A DNA stretch of 11,921 bases from Acidobacteriota bacterium (GTDB lineage: Bacteria > Acidobacteriota > Polarisedimenticolia > J045): assembly GCA_027001345.1 (NCBI GenBank), contig JALTMS010000507.1:1-11921 (forward strand), in the 5' to 3' direction. The notes below the pieces were generated by a model. That model was not told the DNA's origin and searched no databases. It saw nothing but the letters and a program-made list of their open reading frames with translations. Both the position numbers and the translations under genes were made by a program. This document shows, piece after piece, positions 1-6,452 of this stretch; positions within the stretch are counted from its first letter, which is position 1, and every line of letters starts with the position of its first letter.

Positions 1-789
1 GCCGAGCAGCGTGCCGAGTCGGCCGAGCCGCGCCCCGACACGGCTGTCCTTCTTGACGGACTGACGTCGGGCCAGATCTTCCACCGAGGCCAGCAGCGCC
101 CGCCAGGCTCGCCCGATGGGCTCGGCTGGAGGAGGATCGAGGTGCAGGCGCTCCCACGACTCGTCGAGGCGCTGCCGGAGCCGACGCGGCGCGAGACCCT
201 CGGCCAGCAACCCTCGCAGGCTCCGGGCACGCCCCAGCGCCCAGGCCAGCGAGGGCTCGTCGGCGTCGGCCAGGGCCGCGGCCAACTCCACCAGCGCCCG
301 ATCCGCGGCGCCATCCCCAACTCCCTCGAGCAGGCAGTCACCGAAAGCCGGAGGACGAGCCGGGCCCGCCGCGTCGAGGGCAGCGCCCTGTTCGCTACGG
401 ACGATGATCGGCGGATGCACCTCGAGCACGCCGGAGAGCGCGCCACGGGTGGTGGTGGGTGCGAAGCGCAGAATGAGCTTTTCCGCCCGCTTGCCCGAGG
501 GAGGCTCGATCCGGGCATCGAGGCGCAGGGGCGAAGCGCCCACCTTGCGCATCAAGGTCTTGCCTTGCCGGTCCTCGAGCCACAGCCCGGCAACACCCCG
601 CCCTTCCCAGGTGGCAAGGAAGTGCCACTCGCCTCGCTGATCGGGACGAAGTGAAATGCGAAAGGCTCCCGGCAGACCGTCGGCCGCATCCAGGCGGTAG
701 CGGCGCACACCCTCTGCCTGTCCCCCCAGCGCGAAGGCGACGATCAGGGCGCCAACGATCGCAGCCGCAGCGAGACGGTGGAACGCGAT
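1..789 (-). CDS. Exported protein of unknown function, partial (C-terminus outside window, start uncertain)
   Basis: The minus strand is open from position 1 through about 903 in the frame whose codons end at multiples of three. The reading frame runs off the left edge. Around 708-789 it encodes an ideal signal peptide: a short basic start (FHR), a long Ala/Val/Leu/Ile core and GGQA as a likely cleavage site. About 235 further residues are visible: first a region rich in alternating hydrophobic residues, probably beta strands (RISLRP, WHFLATWEG, LILRFAP, VLEVHPPIIV), then Ala/Leu/Arg/Glu-rich helices. I recognise no family. The boundary given (789) is the codon just before the signal peptide. 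That codon is ATC, and there is no in-frame ATG there. Candidates are GTG at 903 or 894, inside the upstream gene, GTG at 708, which would discard the signal peptide, or a frameshift after the well-placed ATG at 809. It shares its strand with the FG-GAP-like gene just upstream and overlaps it, so the two are probably one operon. Confidence 0.65.
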   Translation of the reverse strand, partial: MAFHRLAAAAIVGALIVAFALGGQAEGVRRYRLDAADGLPGAFRISLRPDQRGEWHFLATWEGRGVAGLWLEDRQGKTLMRKVGASPLRLDARIEPPSGKRAEKLILRFAPTTTRGALSGVLEVHPPIIVRSEQGAALDAAGPARPPAFGDCLLEGVGDGAADRALVELAAALADADEPSLAWALGRARSLRGLLAEGLAPRRLRQRLDESWERLHLDPPPAEPIGRAWRALLASVEDLARRQSVKKDSRVGARLGRLGTLLG

Positions 790-1421
790 ACCTGGGGCGG
801 GTCGAGCATCACCCCTCCCCTGGCACGCACCTTTTTCAGCAGCACGATGGCGCGGCCGGCCAGGCGCCGGGTCGCACCGTAGTCGATATCGCACTGAAAC
901 CACTCCCTTTCTGCCTGCGGCGTGGCGGCATCTCGGCGAGTGTCCCGCTCCCATGATCCTTCCCACACCCGCCGGGGCCGTCGAGGATCGTCGACGGCAT
1001 AGATCTCGGCCCAGCGGTCGATCCGGTCGGCGACCAGGGAGCGGTCCCAGGACAGGATCAGCTCGCTGCCGCCGTCACCATCGAGATCGGCCGCCGTCAG
1101 CTCGCCATCGTGGGCCGGCGCTCCGGTCTCCTGCATCACGTAGCGCTTCCACAACAGCGTCTTGCCGTCCTCGCTGTAGACCGCAAGAGCCACTTCCGAG
1201 CCCTTCTCGACCGCATCGGCGCCGGTCAGAGCATTGACCAGACGCAGTACCTCGCGGCGCCCGTCACCGTCGAGATCGGCCCGCAGGCGGGTGCTGGAGA
1301 GCTGGGCTTCGACGGGAATCCGCGCGGGATCCGCGGGCAGCGACGGCGCCGGACGGCGAGCCGAGACCGCCCAACCCGCGCCCACGATCGACATCACCAC
1401 CAAGGGCCAGGTTTTCGGCAT
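744..1421 (-). CDS. Membrane-anchored or exported FG-GAP/VCBS-like repeat protein, 225 aa
   Basis: The start is chosen at the ATG at 1421-1419 because a strong GAGGAGG ribosome site lies 7 bases upstream. An ATG at 1571 would add 50 Arg-rich residues that look non-coding. Residues 5-20 form a hydrophobic signal or anchor segment. Two acidic calcium-type loops follow: D49-L-D51-G-D53-G with E57, and D112-L-D114-G-D116-G with E120. Each is flanked by short strand-like segments, as in FG-GAP/VCBS propeller blades. Only about two such blades are visible, too few for a whole propeller, so this is a small relative of the family. The protein is expected outside the cytoplasm and may bind calcium; no enzymatic motif is visible. 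The last 20 or so residues (after about residue 203) overlap the signal-peptide region of the next gene in another frame, so the true C-terminus may differ. Confidence 0.7.
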   Translation of the reverse strand: MPKTWPLVVMSIVGAGWAVSARRPAPSLPADPARIPVEAQLSSTRLRADLDGDGRREVLRLVNALTGADAVEKGSEVALAVYSEDGKTLLWKRYVMQETGAPAHDGELTAADLDGDGGSELILSWDRSLVADRIDRWAEIYAVDDPRRPRRVWEGSWERDTRRDAATPQAEREWFQCDIDYGATRRLAGRAIVLLKKVRARGGVMLDPPQVSRSTVSLRLRSLAP

Positions 1422-1564
1422 TCCGCGGCCTCCTCGCCCCGCCCGGCGCGGGCTGTCCATGATACACGCCCTCCGCCGGCGGGGGTGCCTGTCGCCACCC
1501 TGCAGGTACCGAAGCAGCCACAGCGCTGTAAGATACTGCCCCCTCCCAGTGGAGACGATGAGCG
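1422..1564. promoter_or_regulatory. Divergent intergenic region, presumably holding both promoters
   Basis: This 143-base gap separates two divergent genes and must carry at least one promoter for each direction unless transcription reads through. A TAAGAT hexamer at 1529-1534 on the plus strand and a TATCAT at 1464-1459 on the minus strand resemble sigma-70 -10 boxes, but neither has a convincing -35 partner. The plus-strand gene has a GGAGA at about 1551-1555, about nine bases before its ATG. The exact promoters are unresolved. Confidence 0.35.
1429..1435 (-). promoter_or_regulatory. Ribosome binding site that fixes the start at 1421
   Basis: On the minus strand this reads GAGGAGG, seven bases before the ATG at 1421-1419. 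It supports this ATG over the upstream ATG at 1571. Confidence 0.65.
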
Positions 1565-2350
1565 ATGACAAGCCGACCGATGGCCCTGGCGGGCTGCCTG
1601 CTGGCGGTGCTGATCCCCCCGGCCGCCAGCGCCGTCGACCAGGAGATCAGTTGGGGTGAGAGCGTCAATCAAGCTCTCGAGCAGAGCAAGAAGACCGGAC
1701 GGCCGGTGCTGGTGGATGTCTGGGCGATCTGGTGTGTTCCCTGCCGCGAGATGGACCAGACGACCTACCGCGATCCCGAGGTGCTCGCGGCCTTCGAGAA
1801 CTTCATCCCGGTCAAGGTCGATGCGGATGTGCAGAAGGTCTTCATCGAACGCTACCGGGTCGAGGCCTATCCGACGGTGCTGCTGCTCGATGACCGGGGA
1901 GACGAGATCACTCGCGCCCTCGGTTTCATCTCCGCCGGCGACATGCTCGACCTGCTCTCCGCGGTCCACGACGGCTACCCGGAATACCTGGACGTACGTG
2001 GCAGGAAAAAAGACCCCCAGGCGCTGGCTCGACTCGGACACTTTCTCGCCGGGGTGGGTAACGCCGAACGGGCCACCGACGTCTTCCGCCGGGCCCTCAA
2101 GCGCCACAAGCAGGACGACGCCACCCGGCAGAGCCTCGAACTGGAGCTGGCACGGGCCCAGGTCGCCACAGAAAACTACTCGGCGGCGGTGAAGATCCTG
2201 CGCCGACTGGCGGACAGTGGCGCGAGTGACGAACTCCGGGCCCACGCTCTGGCGGAACTGGCCGAGGCCCAGGCTGCCCGGGGCCGCGACGAAGACGCCG
2301 CCGCGGCCCGCGAGCGCCTGGCACGGGAGTTTCCCGCCCTCGCCCACTGA
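1565..2350 (+). CDS. Secreted thioredoxin-fold protein with C-terminal TPR-like helices, 261 aa
   Basis: Residues 6-23 form a signal peptide with an Ala-X-Ala cleavage site after A23, so the mature protein acts outside the cytoplasm. Residues 26-140 form a thioredoxin fold. The active site W56-C57-V-P-C60 has both redox cysteines, and the cis-proline loop is A101-Y-P103-T. The N-terminal lead (SWGESVNQALEQSKKTGRPV) and the xWCxPC context resemble the thioredoxin_7/DsbD C-terminal-like group, which exchanges disulfides with exported proteins. Residues 150-258 are helical with A-L-A spacing (for example A-R-L-G-H-F-L, ELARAQVATENYSAAVKIL, ALAELAEAQAARG), consistent with about three TPR-like repeats that could hold a partner. 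The ATG at 1565 has a GGAGA element about nine bases upstream. The gene is divergent from the FG-GAP-like gene and converges on the tricorn gene, so it is probably monocistronic. The family call is firm; the substrate is unknown. Confidence 0.88.
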   Translation: MTSRPMALAGCLLAVLIPPAASAVDQEISWGESVNQALEQSKKTGRPVLVDVWAIWCVPCREMDQTTYRDPEVLAAFENFIPVKVDADVQKVFIERYRVEAYPTVLLLDDRGDEITRALGFISAGDMLDLLSAVHDGYPEYLDVRGRKKDPQALARLGHFLAGVGNAERATDVFRRALKRHKQDDATRQSLELELARAQVATENYSAAVKILRRLADSGASDELRAHALAELAEAQAARGRDEDAAAARERLAREFPALAH

Positions 2351-2372
2351 CTCCCGACACCCGGATCATTGC

Positions 2373-2402
2373 GAGGCTCCACCTCGAAGCCTCACGCGTG
2401 AG
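2373..2402. terminator. Possible bidirectional terminator between convergent genes
   Basis: Between the thioredoxin-like and tricorn stop codons there is an inverted repeat GAGGCT (2373-2378) / AGCCTC (2388-2393) with a 9-base loop, and an overlapping perfect palindrome CTCACGCGTGAG (2391-2402). The position is right for a shared terminator of convergent genes. Neither arm is followed by a T-run, so a classic intrinsic terminator is not shown. Confidence 0.3.
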
Positions 2403-2407
2403 CCGGG

Positions 2408-5400
2408 CTAGCGGTCGGCCGGAGGGATGCCCATCCCGCGGCGATCCGGATAGGGGGGGCGCTTGACCGGACGCGGCGGCTTGCGCTCGAGTTCCTCGAG
2501 GAGTTCGGCGATCGCCCGGTCGAGCTGAGGATCGCCGCCATCGACCATCAGAGCCGGATCGTCGATCACTTCGATATCCGGATCGACGCCGTGGCCCTCG
2601 ACGCCCCAGGTGCCGTCCTTCTCGTAGAACGCGAAACGCGGCACGGTCACCGCCGCACCATCGATCAGGGGTGGATTGCCGGAGATCCCGACCAGGCCAC
2701 CCCAGGTGCGGGTGCCGATCAGCTTGCCCAGCCCCGCCTGGCGGAAGTACCAGGGGAAGGCATCGCCTCCCGAGCCGGCCAGCCCATTGATCAGCATCGC
2801 CTTGGGTCCATCGTGGGAGTCGGGGGGCCAGACCCAGTCTTCGCCGTCCCGCAAGGCCCAGTAGTTCGTCCTCGGGCGATTGAGCAACTCGATGAAGCGG
2901 GTCGGAATCTGTCCACCGGAGTTCCAGCGATCGTCGATGATCAGCGCGTCCTCGCGGAGCTGGCTGTAGAAGCCTCGCACCAGTTCGTTCTGACCACCGA
3001 TGCCCGTGGAGGGCACGTGGATGTAGCCGATTCGACCGCCGCTGTTTCGCTCGACGTAGGCCCGGTTGTGCTCGACCCACTCCCTGTAGCGCAGGTTCAT
3101 CTCCTCGCCCAGATCGATCGGTTCGACGACGACCTCTCGCGCATCCTCGTCGATCGTCGGCTTCGAACTGACGGTCAAGGTCACCGCACGGCCGATCTTG
3201 CCGATCAGCGGAACCCAGGGATCCACCGACGGATCAAGGGGCTCACCATTGACCGCCAGCAGATAATCTCCCTCGGCGACATCGACGCCCGGCTGGCTGA
3301 GCGGGCCGCGTCCGTCGACATCCCAAGCAGCCGCTTCGATGATGTGAGCAATACGGTAGGCCCCCTGGTGAAGTTCGAAGTCCGCTCCGAGCAGGCCGGC
3401 GCGCAGCCGTGGCGAGCGGATCCCGCTGTCGCCGCCGAAGTAGTAGGCATGTCCCACGTTGAGTTCGGCGATCAGCTCGCGAATCACGAAGCTCAGATCG
3501 TCTCGGGTCACACAGTCGGCAACCATCGCCCCGTAGCGCTCGCGCATGGCGGACCAGTCGACACCGTGCATGTGGGGGTCGTAGAAGTAGTCTCTCTCGA
3601 AGCGCCAGGCGTCGTTGAAGATCTGAGGCCACTCCTGGCGCGGGTCGATCCACATGTCCATCCCCGCGGTGACGACCTTCTTGGCTTCCTTGTCGGATTT
3701 GGCCGCGGCCTTCTGGATGAACGCCGCACCGGCGCGCATGACCAGCAGCGACTTGCCGTCAGCGGAAATGTCGAAGCCTCCTGCTCCCTTGGAGACCACC
3801 TTCTCTTCCCGCTTGTCGTCTTCCAGGTCGAAGATCATGATCGCCGGCTTGTGACCGCTGCCGCGCACACCACGTCGGACGTAGATCAGGTGCCCCTTGT
3901 CATTGACCGCCAGACGACCGAAAACGCCGGGATCGACGGGCAGGGCGACGGCGCGACGCTCGAAACCGTCGAAGTCGATGGCGACCTCGATCTTTTTCTC
4001 GTCCTTGCCACCCTTCTTCTCTTCGCCGTCCGACTTGCCCTTCTGCTTGTTCTTCTTGCTCTTCTTTGCGCTCTTGACGGCGTCTTTCTTTGCCGTCTCC
4101 TTGTCTTCTTTCCCCTCGTCGGCCTTCTCTTCGTCACTCTTCGGCGCAAAGGGCGAAGCCTGATCGGCCTTCAACGGCACGACGAAGAGCATCTCGGTGC
4201 CGGCATAGAGGAAGGTCGTATCCAGCTCACCGTAAAGCGGCGAGAAGTGCCGGCTCGAGGCGAAGAAGAGATACTTTCCCTTCCGATCGAAGGTGGGAGT
4301 GCTGTCGTTGAAAGTTGCTGACGTGACCTGGTGCCGGGTCCGGTTCTCGACGTCGTAGATCCAGATCGAGGCATTGGTCAAGCCCTCGCCCTGTCGATCG
4401 TAGGCGATCCAGCGGCTGTCTGGAGACCAGCTCACCGAGGGGGTGCGGGCCTGCGGGTCCCGATCGATCTCGACGAATTTGCCGTCCTCGATGGTGACCA
4501 GCAACAGTGCTCCCGCCTTGTCGACCACCAGCAGCTTCTTCGAGTCCGGCGCCCAGGTGACCGAGGTGTAGAACGTGGCCTTTCCGCGGGCCAGCGTTCG
4601 ACTCTCCCCCCGACCGTCCGCGGGCACGAGGGTCAGCTCATACTCACCGCTCGCATCGGAAAAGAAGGCGATCCACTTCCCATCGGGACTCCACTCGGGC
4701 CGTCTTTCCGCCACACCGCCGCTGCGCGTCAGGTTGCGCGGCGAACCGTGCTCCCGGGGCAGGGTCCATACGTCGCCCCGGGCGGAGACCACCGCCCGCT
4801 TGGCGGAAGGCGACAGGGCCCAACTGTAGATGAACTTCGATGCATCCACGTGCCGGCGGCGCAAGGTGGGACGAGCACCGGGAATGCGCACGTTCACTTC
4901 ACGCAACTTGCGAGTGCCCAGATCGAGCAGATAGAGCGCATCCCGGTTCTGCAGGACGATCTCGCCCTGGCCGGCGTCCCCCGGCCCGATCGCCGCGTAG
5001 CGTACGTCGAAATCCTCGAACGAGGTGATCTGCTGCCGGCGGCCGCTGGCCGGGTCGAAGACCCACACATTGCGGCGATGGGCCGGACCGGCATCCGAAA
5101 GATAGTAGAGCTTACCCCCGTGCCACATCGGCTCAGTGTCGGTACCCTCCCAGTCGGTGGCCCGCCGCGAAGTATGCTCGACCAGATCGAAGAGCCAGAT
5201 GTCCGACGCCATCCCGCCGCGATAACGCTTCCACGAACGCTCGTCTCGATTCGACGGCGTGTAGGCCAGCGTCCGTCCATCGGCTGCCAGCGAGGCCTTG
5301 GTTCCGTAGGGGATCGGCAGCGCCTGGGGCAGTCCGCCGGCCGGATCGACAGTGTAGAGCCGGGGAATCCGCCGGCTGCGATTGAAGGCCGCGGTATAGA

Positions 5401-5800
5401 ACATCAGCTTGCCGTCCGGAGTCCAGTCGGCGAGGGTCTCCCGACCCGGATGGTGGGTCACTCTGTAGGGCGCCACACCACCGGCCACGGGCAGGGTGTA
5501 GATCTCCGGGTCGCCGTCGTAGTTTCCCGTGAAGGCCACGCTCTTGCCGTCGGGGCTGAAGCGCGCCCGCAGTTCCGGCCCCGGGGGGCTGGCCAGCGGA
5601 ATCGCCACCCCGCCGTCCCGCGGCACCAGCCAGAGATCGTCGGCATAGAGAAAGACGATGCTCTCGGCGGAGACATCGGGAGAGCGCAGCATTCCGGGGT
5701 GGGGAGCGACCTCGGCCAGCGCGGACCCGGTCAAGGCGATCAGGAGTGCGAACAGGGCCCAGGCGGGCAGGAGTCGTTCGATTGCGGCTTTCGTCGTCAC
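2408..5800 (-). CDS. Exported tricorn protease homologue (S41-like serine peptidase), 1130 aa
   Basis: Tricorn-family peptidases cut short peptides inside a large self-compartmentalised assembly. The GTG at 5800 is chosen as start because GGAGG sits 5 bases past a purine-rich spacer upstream and residues 8-29 then form a clean signal peptide ending SALA, so this copy should be periplasmic or extracellular. Residues about 35-540 and 605-700 contain repeated propeller blades with FSPDG-K-x-(V/I)-AF type motifs (residues 81-90, 371-380, 459-467). Residues 718-785 match the C1 helical region and contain H784 in GHAYYFG, the expected catalytic histidine. A PDZ-like segment lies at about 800-890. 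The S41-like core follows, with IGYIHVP at 925-930, the nucleophile S1010 in AGSGGDAFPW and the partner E1068 in VEGHGVDPDIEV. The C-terminus KRPPYPDRRG is typical of bacterial members. An unusual Lys/Glu-rich linker occupies residues 554-603. Family length is about 1050-1100, so the protein is complete and all key catalytic residues I can align by eye are present. Confidence 0.95.
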   Translation of the reverse strand: MTTKAAIERLLPAWALFALLIALTGSALAEVAPHPGMLRSPDVSAESIVFLYADDLWLVPRDGGVAIPLASPPGPELRARFSPDGKSVAFTGNYDGDPEIYTLPVAGGVAPYRVTHHPGRETLADWTPDGKLMFYTAAFNRSRRIPRLYTVDPAGGLPQALPIPYGTKASLAADGRTLAYTPSNRDERSWKRYRGGMASDIWLFDLVEHTSRRATDWEGTDTEPMWHGGKLYYLSDAGPAHRRNVWVFDPASGRRQQITSFEDFDVRYAAIGPGDAGQGEIVLQNRDALYLLDLGTRKLREVNVRIPGARPTLRRRHVDASKFIYSWALSPSAKRAVVSARGDVWTLPREHGSPRNLTRSGGVAERRPEWSPDGKWIAFFSDASGEYELTLVPADGRGESRTLARGKATFYTSVTWAPDSKKLLVVDKAGALLLVTIEDGKFVEIDRDPQARTPSVSWSPDSRWIAYDRQGEGLTNASIWIYDVENRTRHQVTSATFNDSTPTFDRKGKYLFFASSRHFSPLYGELDTTFLYAGTEMLFVVPLKADQASPFAPKSDEEKADEGKEDKETAKKDAVKSAKKSKKNKQKGKSDGEEKKGGKDEKKIEVAIDFDGFERRAVALPVDPGVFGRLAVNDKGHLIYVRRGVRGSGHKPAIMIFDLEDDKREEKVVSKGAGGFDISADGKSLLVMRAGAAFIQKAAAKSDKEAKKVVTAGMDMWIDPRQEWPQIFNDAWRFERDYFYDPHMHGVDWSAMRERYGAMVADCVTRDDLSFVIRELIAELNVGHAYYFGGDSGIRSPRLRAGLLGADFELHQGAYRIAHIIEAAAWDVDGRGPLSQPGVDVAEGDYLLAVNGEPLDPSVDPWVPLIGKIGRAVTLTVSSKPTIDEDAREVVVEPIDLGEEMNLRYREWVEHNRAYVERNSGGRIGYIHVPSTGIGGQNELVRGFYSQLREDALIIDDRWNSGGQIPTRFIELLNRPRTNYWALRDGEDWVWPPDSHDGPKAMLINGLAGSGGDAFPWYFRQAGLGKLIGTRTWGGLVGISGNPPLIDGAAVTVPRFAFYEKDGTWGVEGHGVDPDIEVIDDPALMVDGGDPQLDRAIAELLEELERKPPRPVKRPPYPDRRGMGIPPADR
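3992..4141 (-). other. Lys/Glu-rich low-complexity insertion in the tricorn homologue
   Basis: About 50 residues (554-603) consist almost entirely of Lys, Glu, Asp, Ser, Gly and Ala, with runs such as KSAKKSKKNKQKGK. They sit between propeller blades. The stretch is AAG/GAA-rich and therefore less GC-rich than the surrounding DNA. It is probably a flexible solvent-exposed loop or linker and should not be part of either catalytic core. Confidence 0.8.
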
Positions 5801-5807
5801 GGGCTTT

Positions 5808-5812
5808 CCTCC
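5808..5812 (-). promoter_or_regulatory. Ribosome binding site that decides a GTG start at 5800
   Basis: The minus strand reads GGAGG here, then AAAGCCC, then GTG at 5800-5798. This spacing and the signal peptide that follows make the GTG far more likely than the in-frame ATG at 5911, which would add 37 residues with no export logic. Confidence 0.75.
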
Positions 5813-6300
5813 ACTTGCACCGGCCCACGGCCCGAGGAGCAGACGCTCCCGGTGCGGCAAGGCGGACCAGGAGGCGATGATAGCCGCCGGAGCGGGACCC
5901 ACGCCCACCATTCACGGTCTGCTGGCAACCACCGGCAGCCCCGAGAAATCCCCCCTGCCGCTGGGCAGCGAGCGTATCTTCTTGCGCCCCGCGAGACGCG
6001 CCAGCGGGGCGCCGATCTGCCGTCGAAAGAGGAGATGTGTCTCGATTTCCGCGGAAGGAGGAAGTGGCAGCTCAGCTGATCGAGTGCAACGGGACGACCC
6101 CGAGCACCGGATGGGGATCGGAGAGCGCCGCAAAGAGAAGGTGCGCCGACTCCCGCCACTCCGGCGCCGAGGATGAGCGTTGAGAATCACCACATCCGGG
6201 CGCTGAATTCTTCGACACCCACGGATACCCGCAAGCGGCCTGTTTTCCGATCGTTGGCGGAGTCACCGGGCAAGGACCGCCGAATCCGCCAGCGACGGCC

Positions 6301-6315
6301 GTTGAAAGAATCAAC
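6301..6315. promoter_or_regulatory. Candidate upstream activator site for a sigma-54 activator
   Basis: GTTGAAAGAATCAAC is an inverted repeat with 5-base arms and a 5-base spacer, centred about 110 bases before the predicted transcription start of the sigma-54 promoter. NtrC-type activators usually bind dyads roughly 80-150 bases upstream. Similar GTTGA half-sites occur at 6179-6183 and 6356-6360. The assignment to the activator encoded in this operon is inference. Confidence 0.35.
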
Positions 6316-6322
6316 AGTCAGC

Positions 6323-6332
6323 CTTGCGCAAG
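6323..6332. repeat. 10-bp perfect palindrome upstream of the sigma-54 promoter
   Basis: CTTGCGCAAG is perfectly self-complementary and lies about 60 bases upstream of the -24 box. It could be a regulator site, possibly together with the dyad at 6301-6315, but a 10-base palindrome in this composition can also occur by chance. Confidence 0.3.
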
Positions 6333-6390
6333 ATCACCCGTGACTACCGTAAGTCGTTGAAAAACAGTATGGTACATCAATCGTGATCTG

Positions 6391-6406
6391 TGGCACGACA
6401 TTCGCA
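6391..6406 (+). promoter_or_regulatory. Sigma-54 (-24/-12) promoter of the redox/two-component operon
   Basis: The sequence TGGCACG-N4-TCGCA matches the sigma-54 consensus TGGCACG-N4-TTGCW at all positions but one (the second T of the -12 box is C). The invariant GG (6392-6393) and GC (6404-6405) are exactly 12 bases apart. Transcription would begin at about 6417, leaving a leader of about 36 bases before the ATG at 6453. An NtrC-type activator, the protein class obligatory for this promoter type, is encoded four genes downstream on the same strand. Confidence 0.8.
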
Positions 6407-6420
6407 GATCTCCCGCTCCC

Positions 6421-6434
6421 GGCGCAGGGGCGCC
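6421..6434 (+). other. Small GC hairpin at the predicted 5' end of the operon mRNA
   Basis: GGCGC-AGGG-GCGCC can form a 5-bp all-G/C stem with a 4-base loop. It starts only a few bases after the predicted start at about 6417 and ends ten bases before the ribosome site. It may stabilise the mRNA 5' end; no effect is proven. Confidence 0.35.
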
Positions 6435-6443
6435 ATGGGACCC

Positions 6444-6450
6444 GGAGGTG
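6444..6450 (+). promoter_or_regulatory. Ribosome binding site that fixes the start at 6453
   Basis: GGAGGTG precedes the ATG at 6453 very closely. An in-frame ATG at 6390 overlaps the sigma-54 promoter and would lie upstream of the transcription start, so 6453 is preferred. Confidence 0.75.
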
Positions 6451-6452
6451 AG

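Larger units (their letters stand above)
5813..6390. other. Long intergenic region without a convincing gene
   Basis: This stretch of almost 580 bases separates the leftward tricorn gene from the rightward redox operon. Open frames on both strands (for example 5912-6193 and 6072-6314 on the minus strand) are Arg/Ser/Pro-rich, lack good ribosome sites and resemble no family. From about 6180 onward the DNA is less GC-rich and holds several dyads: TGGCGGA (6255-6261) with TCCGCCA (6285-6291), GTTGA/TCAAC at 6301-6315 and CTTGCGCAAG at 6323-6332. The right half is best read as regulatory DNA. The left half (about 5813-6170) holds nothing I can identify. Confidence 0.55.

Noticed and set aside
142..654. 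Plus-strand frames at 116-640 and 142-654
   Set aside because: They are low-complexity Arg/Ser/Ala or Gln/Gly-rich frames opposite the minus-strand exported protein, which has a signal peptide and a balanced composition.
5877..5882. TATCAT on the minus strand as a possible -10 box of the tricorn gene
   Set aside because: No -35-like hexamer is found at 16-18 bases upstream, and a 6-base match is not enough.
4331..6079. Long plus-strand open frame of 582 codons (and a similar one at 2591-4321) antisense to the tricorn gene
   Set aside because: The minus strand encodes an unmistakable tricorn homologue with signal peptide, propeller motifs and catalytic residues. The antisense frames are open because of high GC and their products resemble no family.
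5912..6193. Small minus-strand open frames in the large intergenic region (also 6072-6314 and 5797-6159)
   Set aside because: They are Arg/Ser/Pro-rich, mutually overlapping, lack ribosome sites and include promoter-like DNA. Nothing supports translation.
6255..6291. TGGCGGA/TCCGCCA inverted repeat as an intrinsic terminator or riboswitch
   Set aside because: The loop is 23 bases, no T-run follows, and no known riboswitch core was recognised. It is kept only as a dyad in the intergenic description.
6390..6452. Upstream ATG at 6390 for the iron-sulfur protein, adding an Arg-rich stretch (SRSRRRG) that resembles a Tat motif
   Set aside because: There is no hydrophobic segment after the arginines, the ATG overlaps the sigma-54 promoter, and GGAGGTG directly precedes the ATG at 6453.
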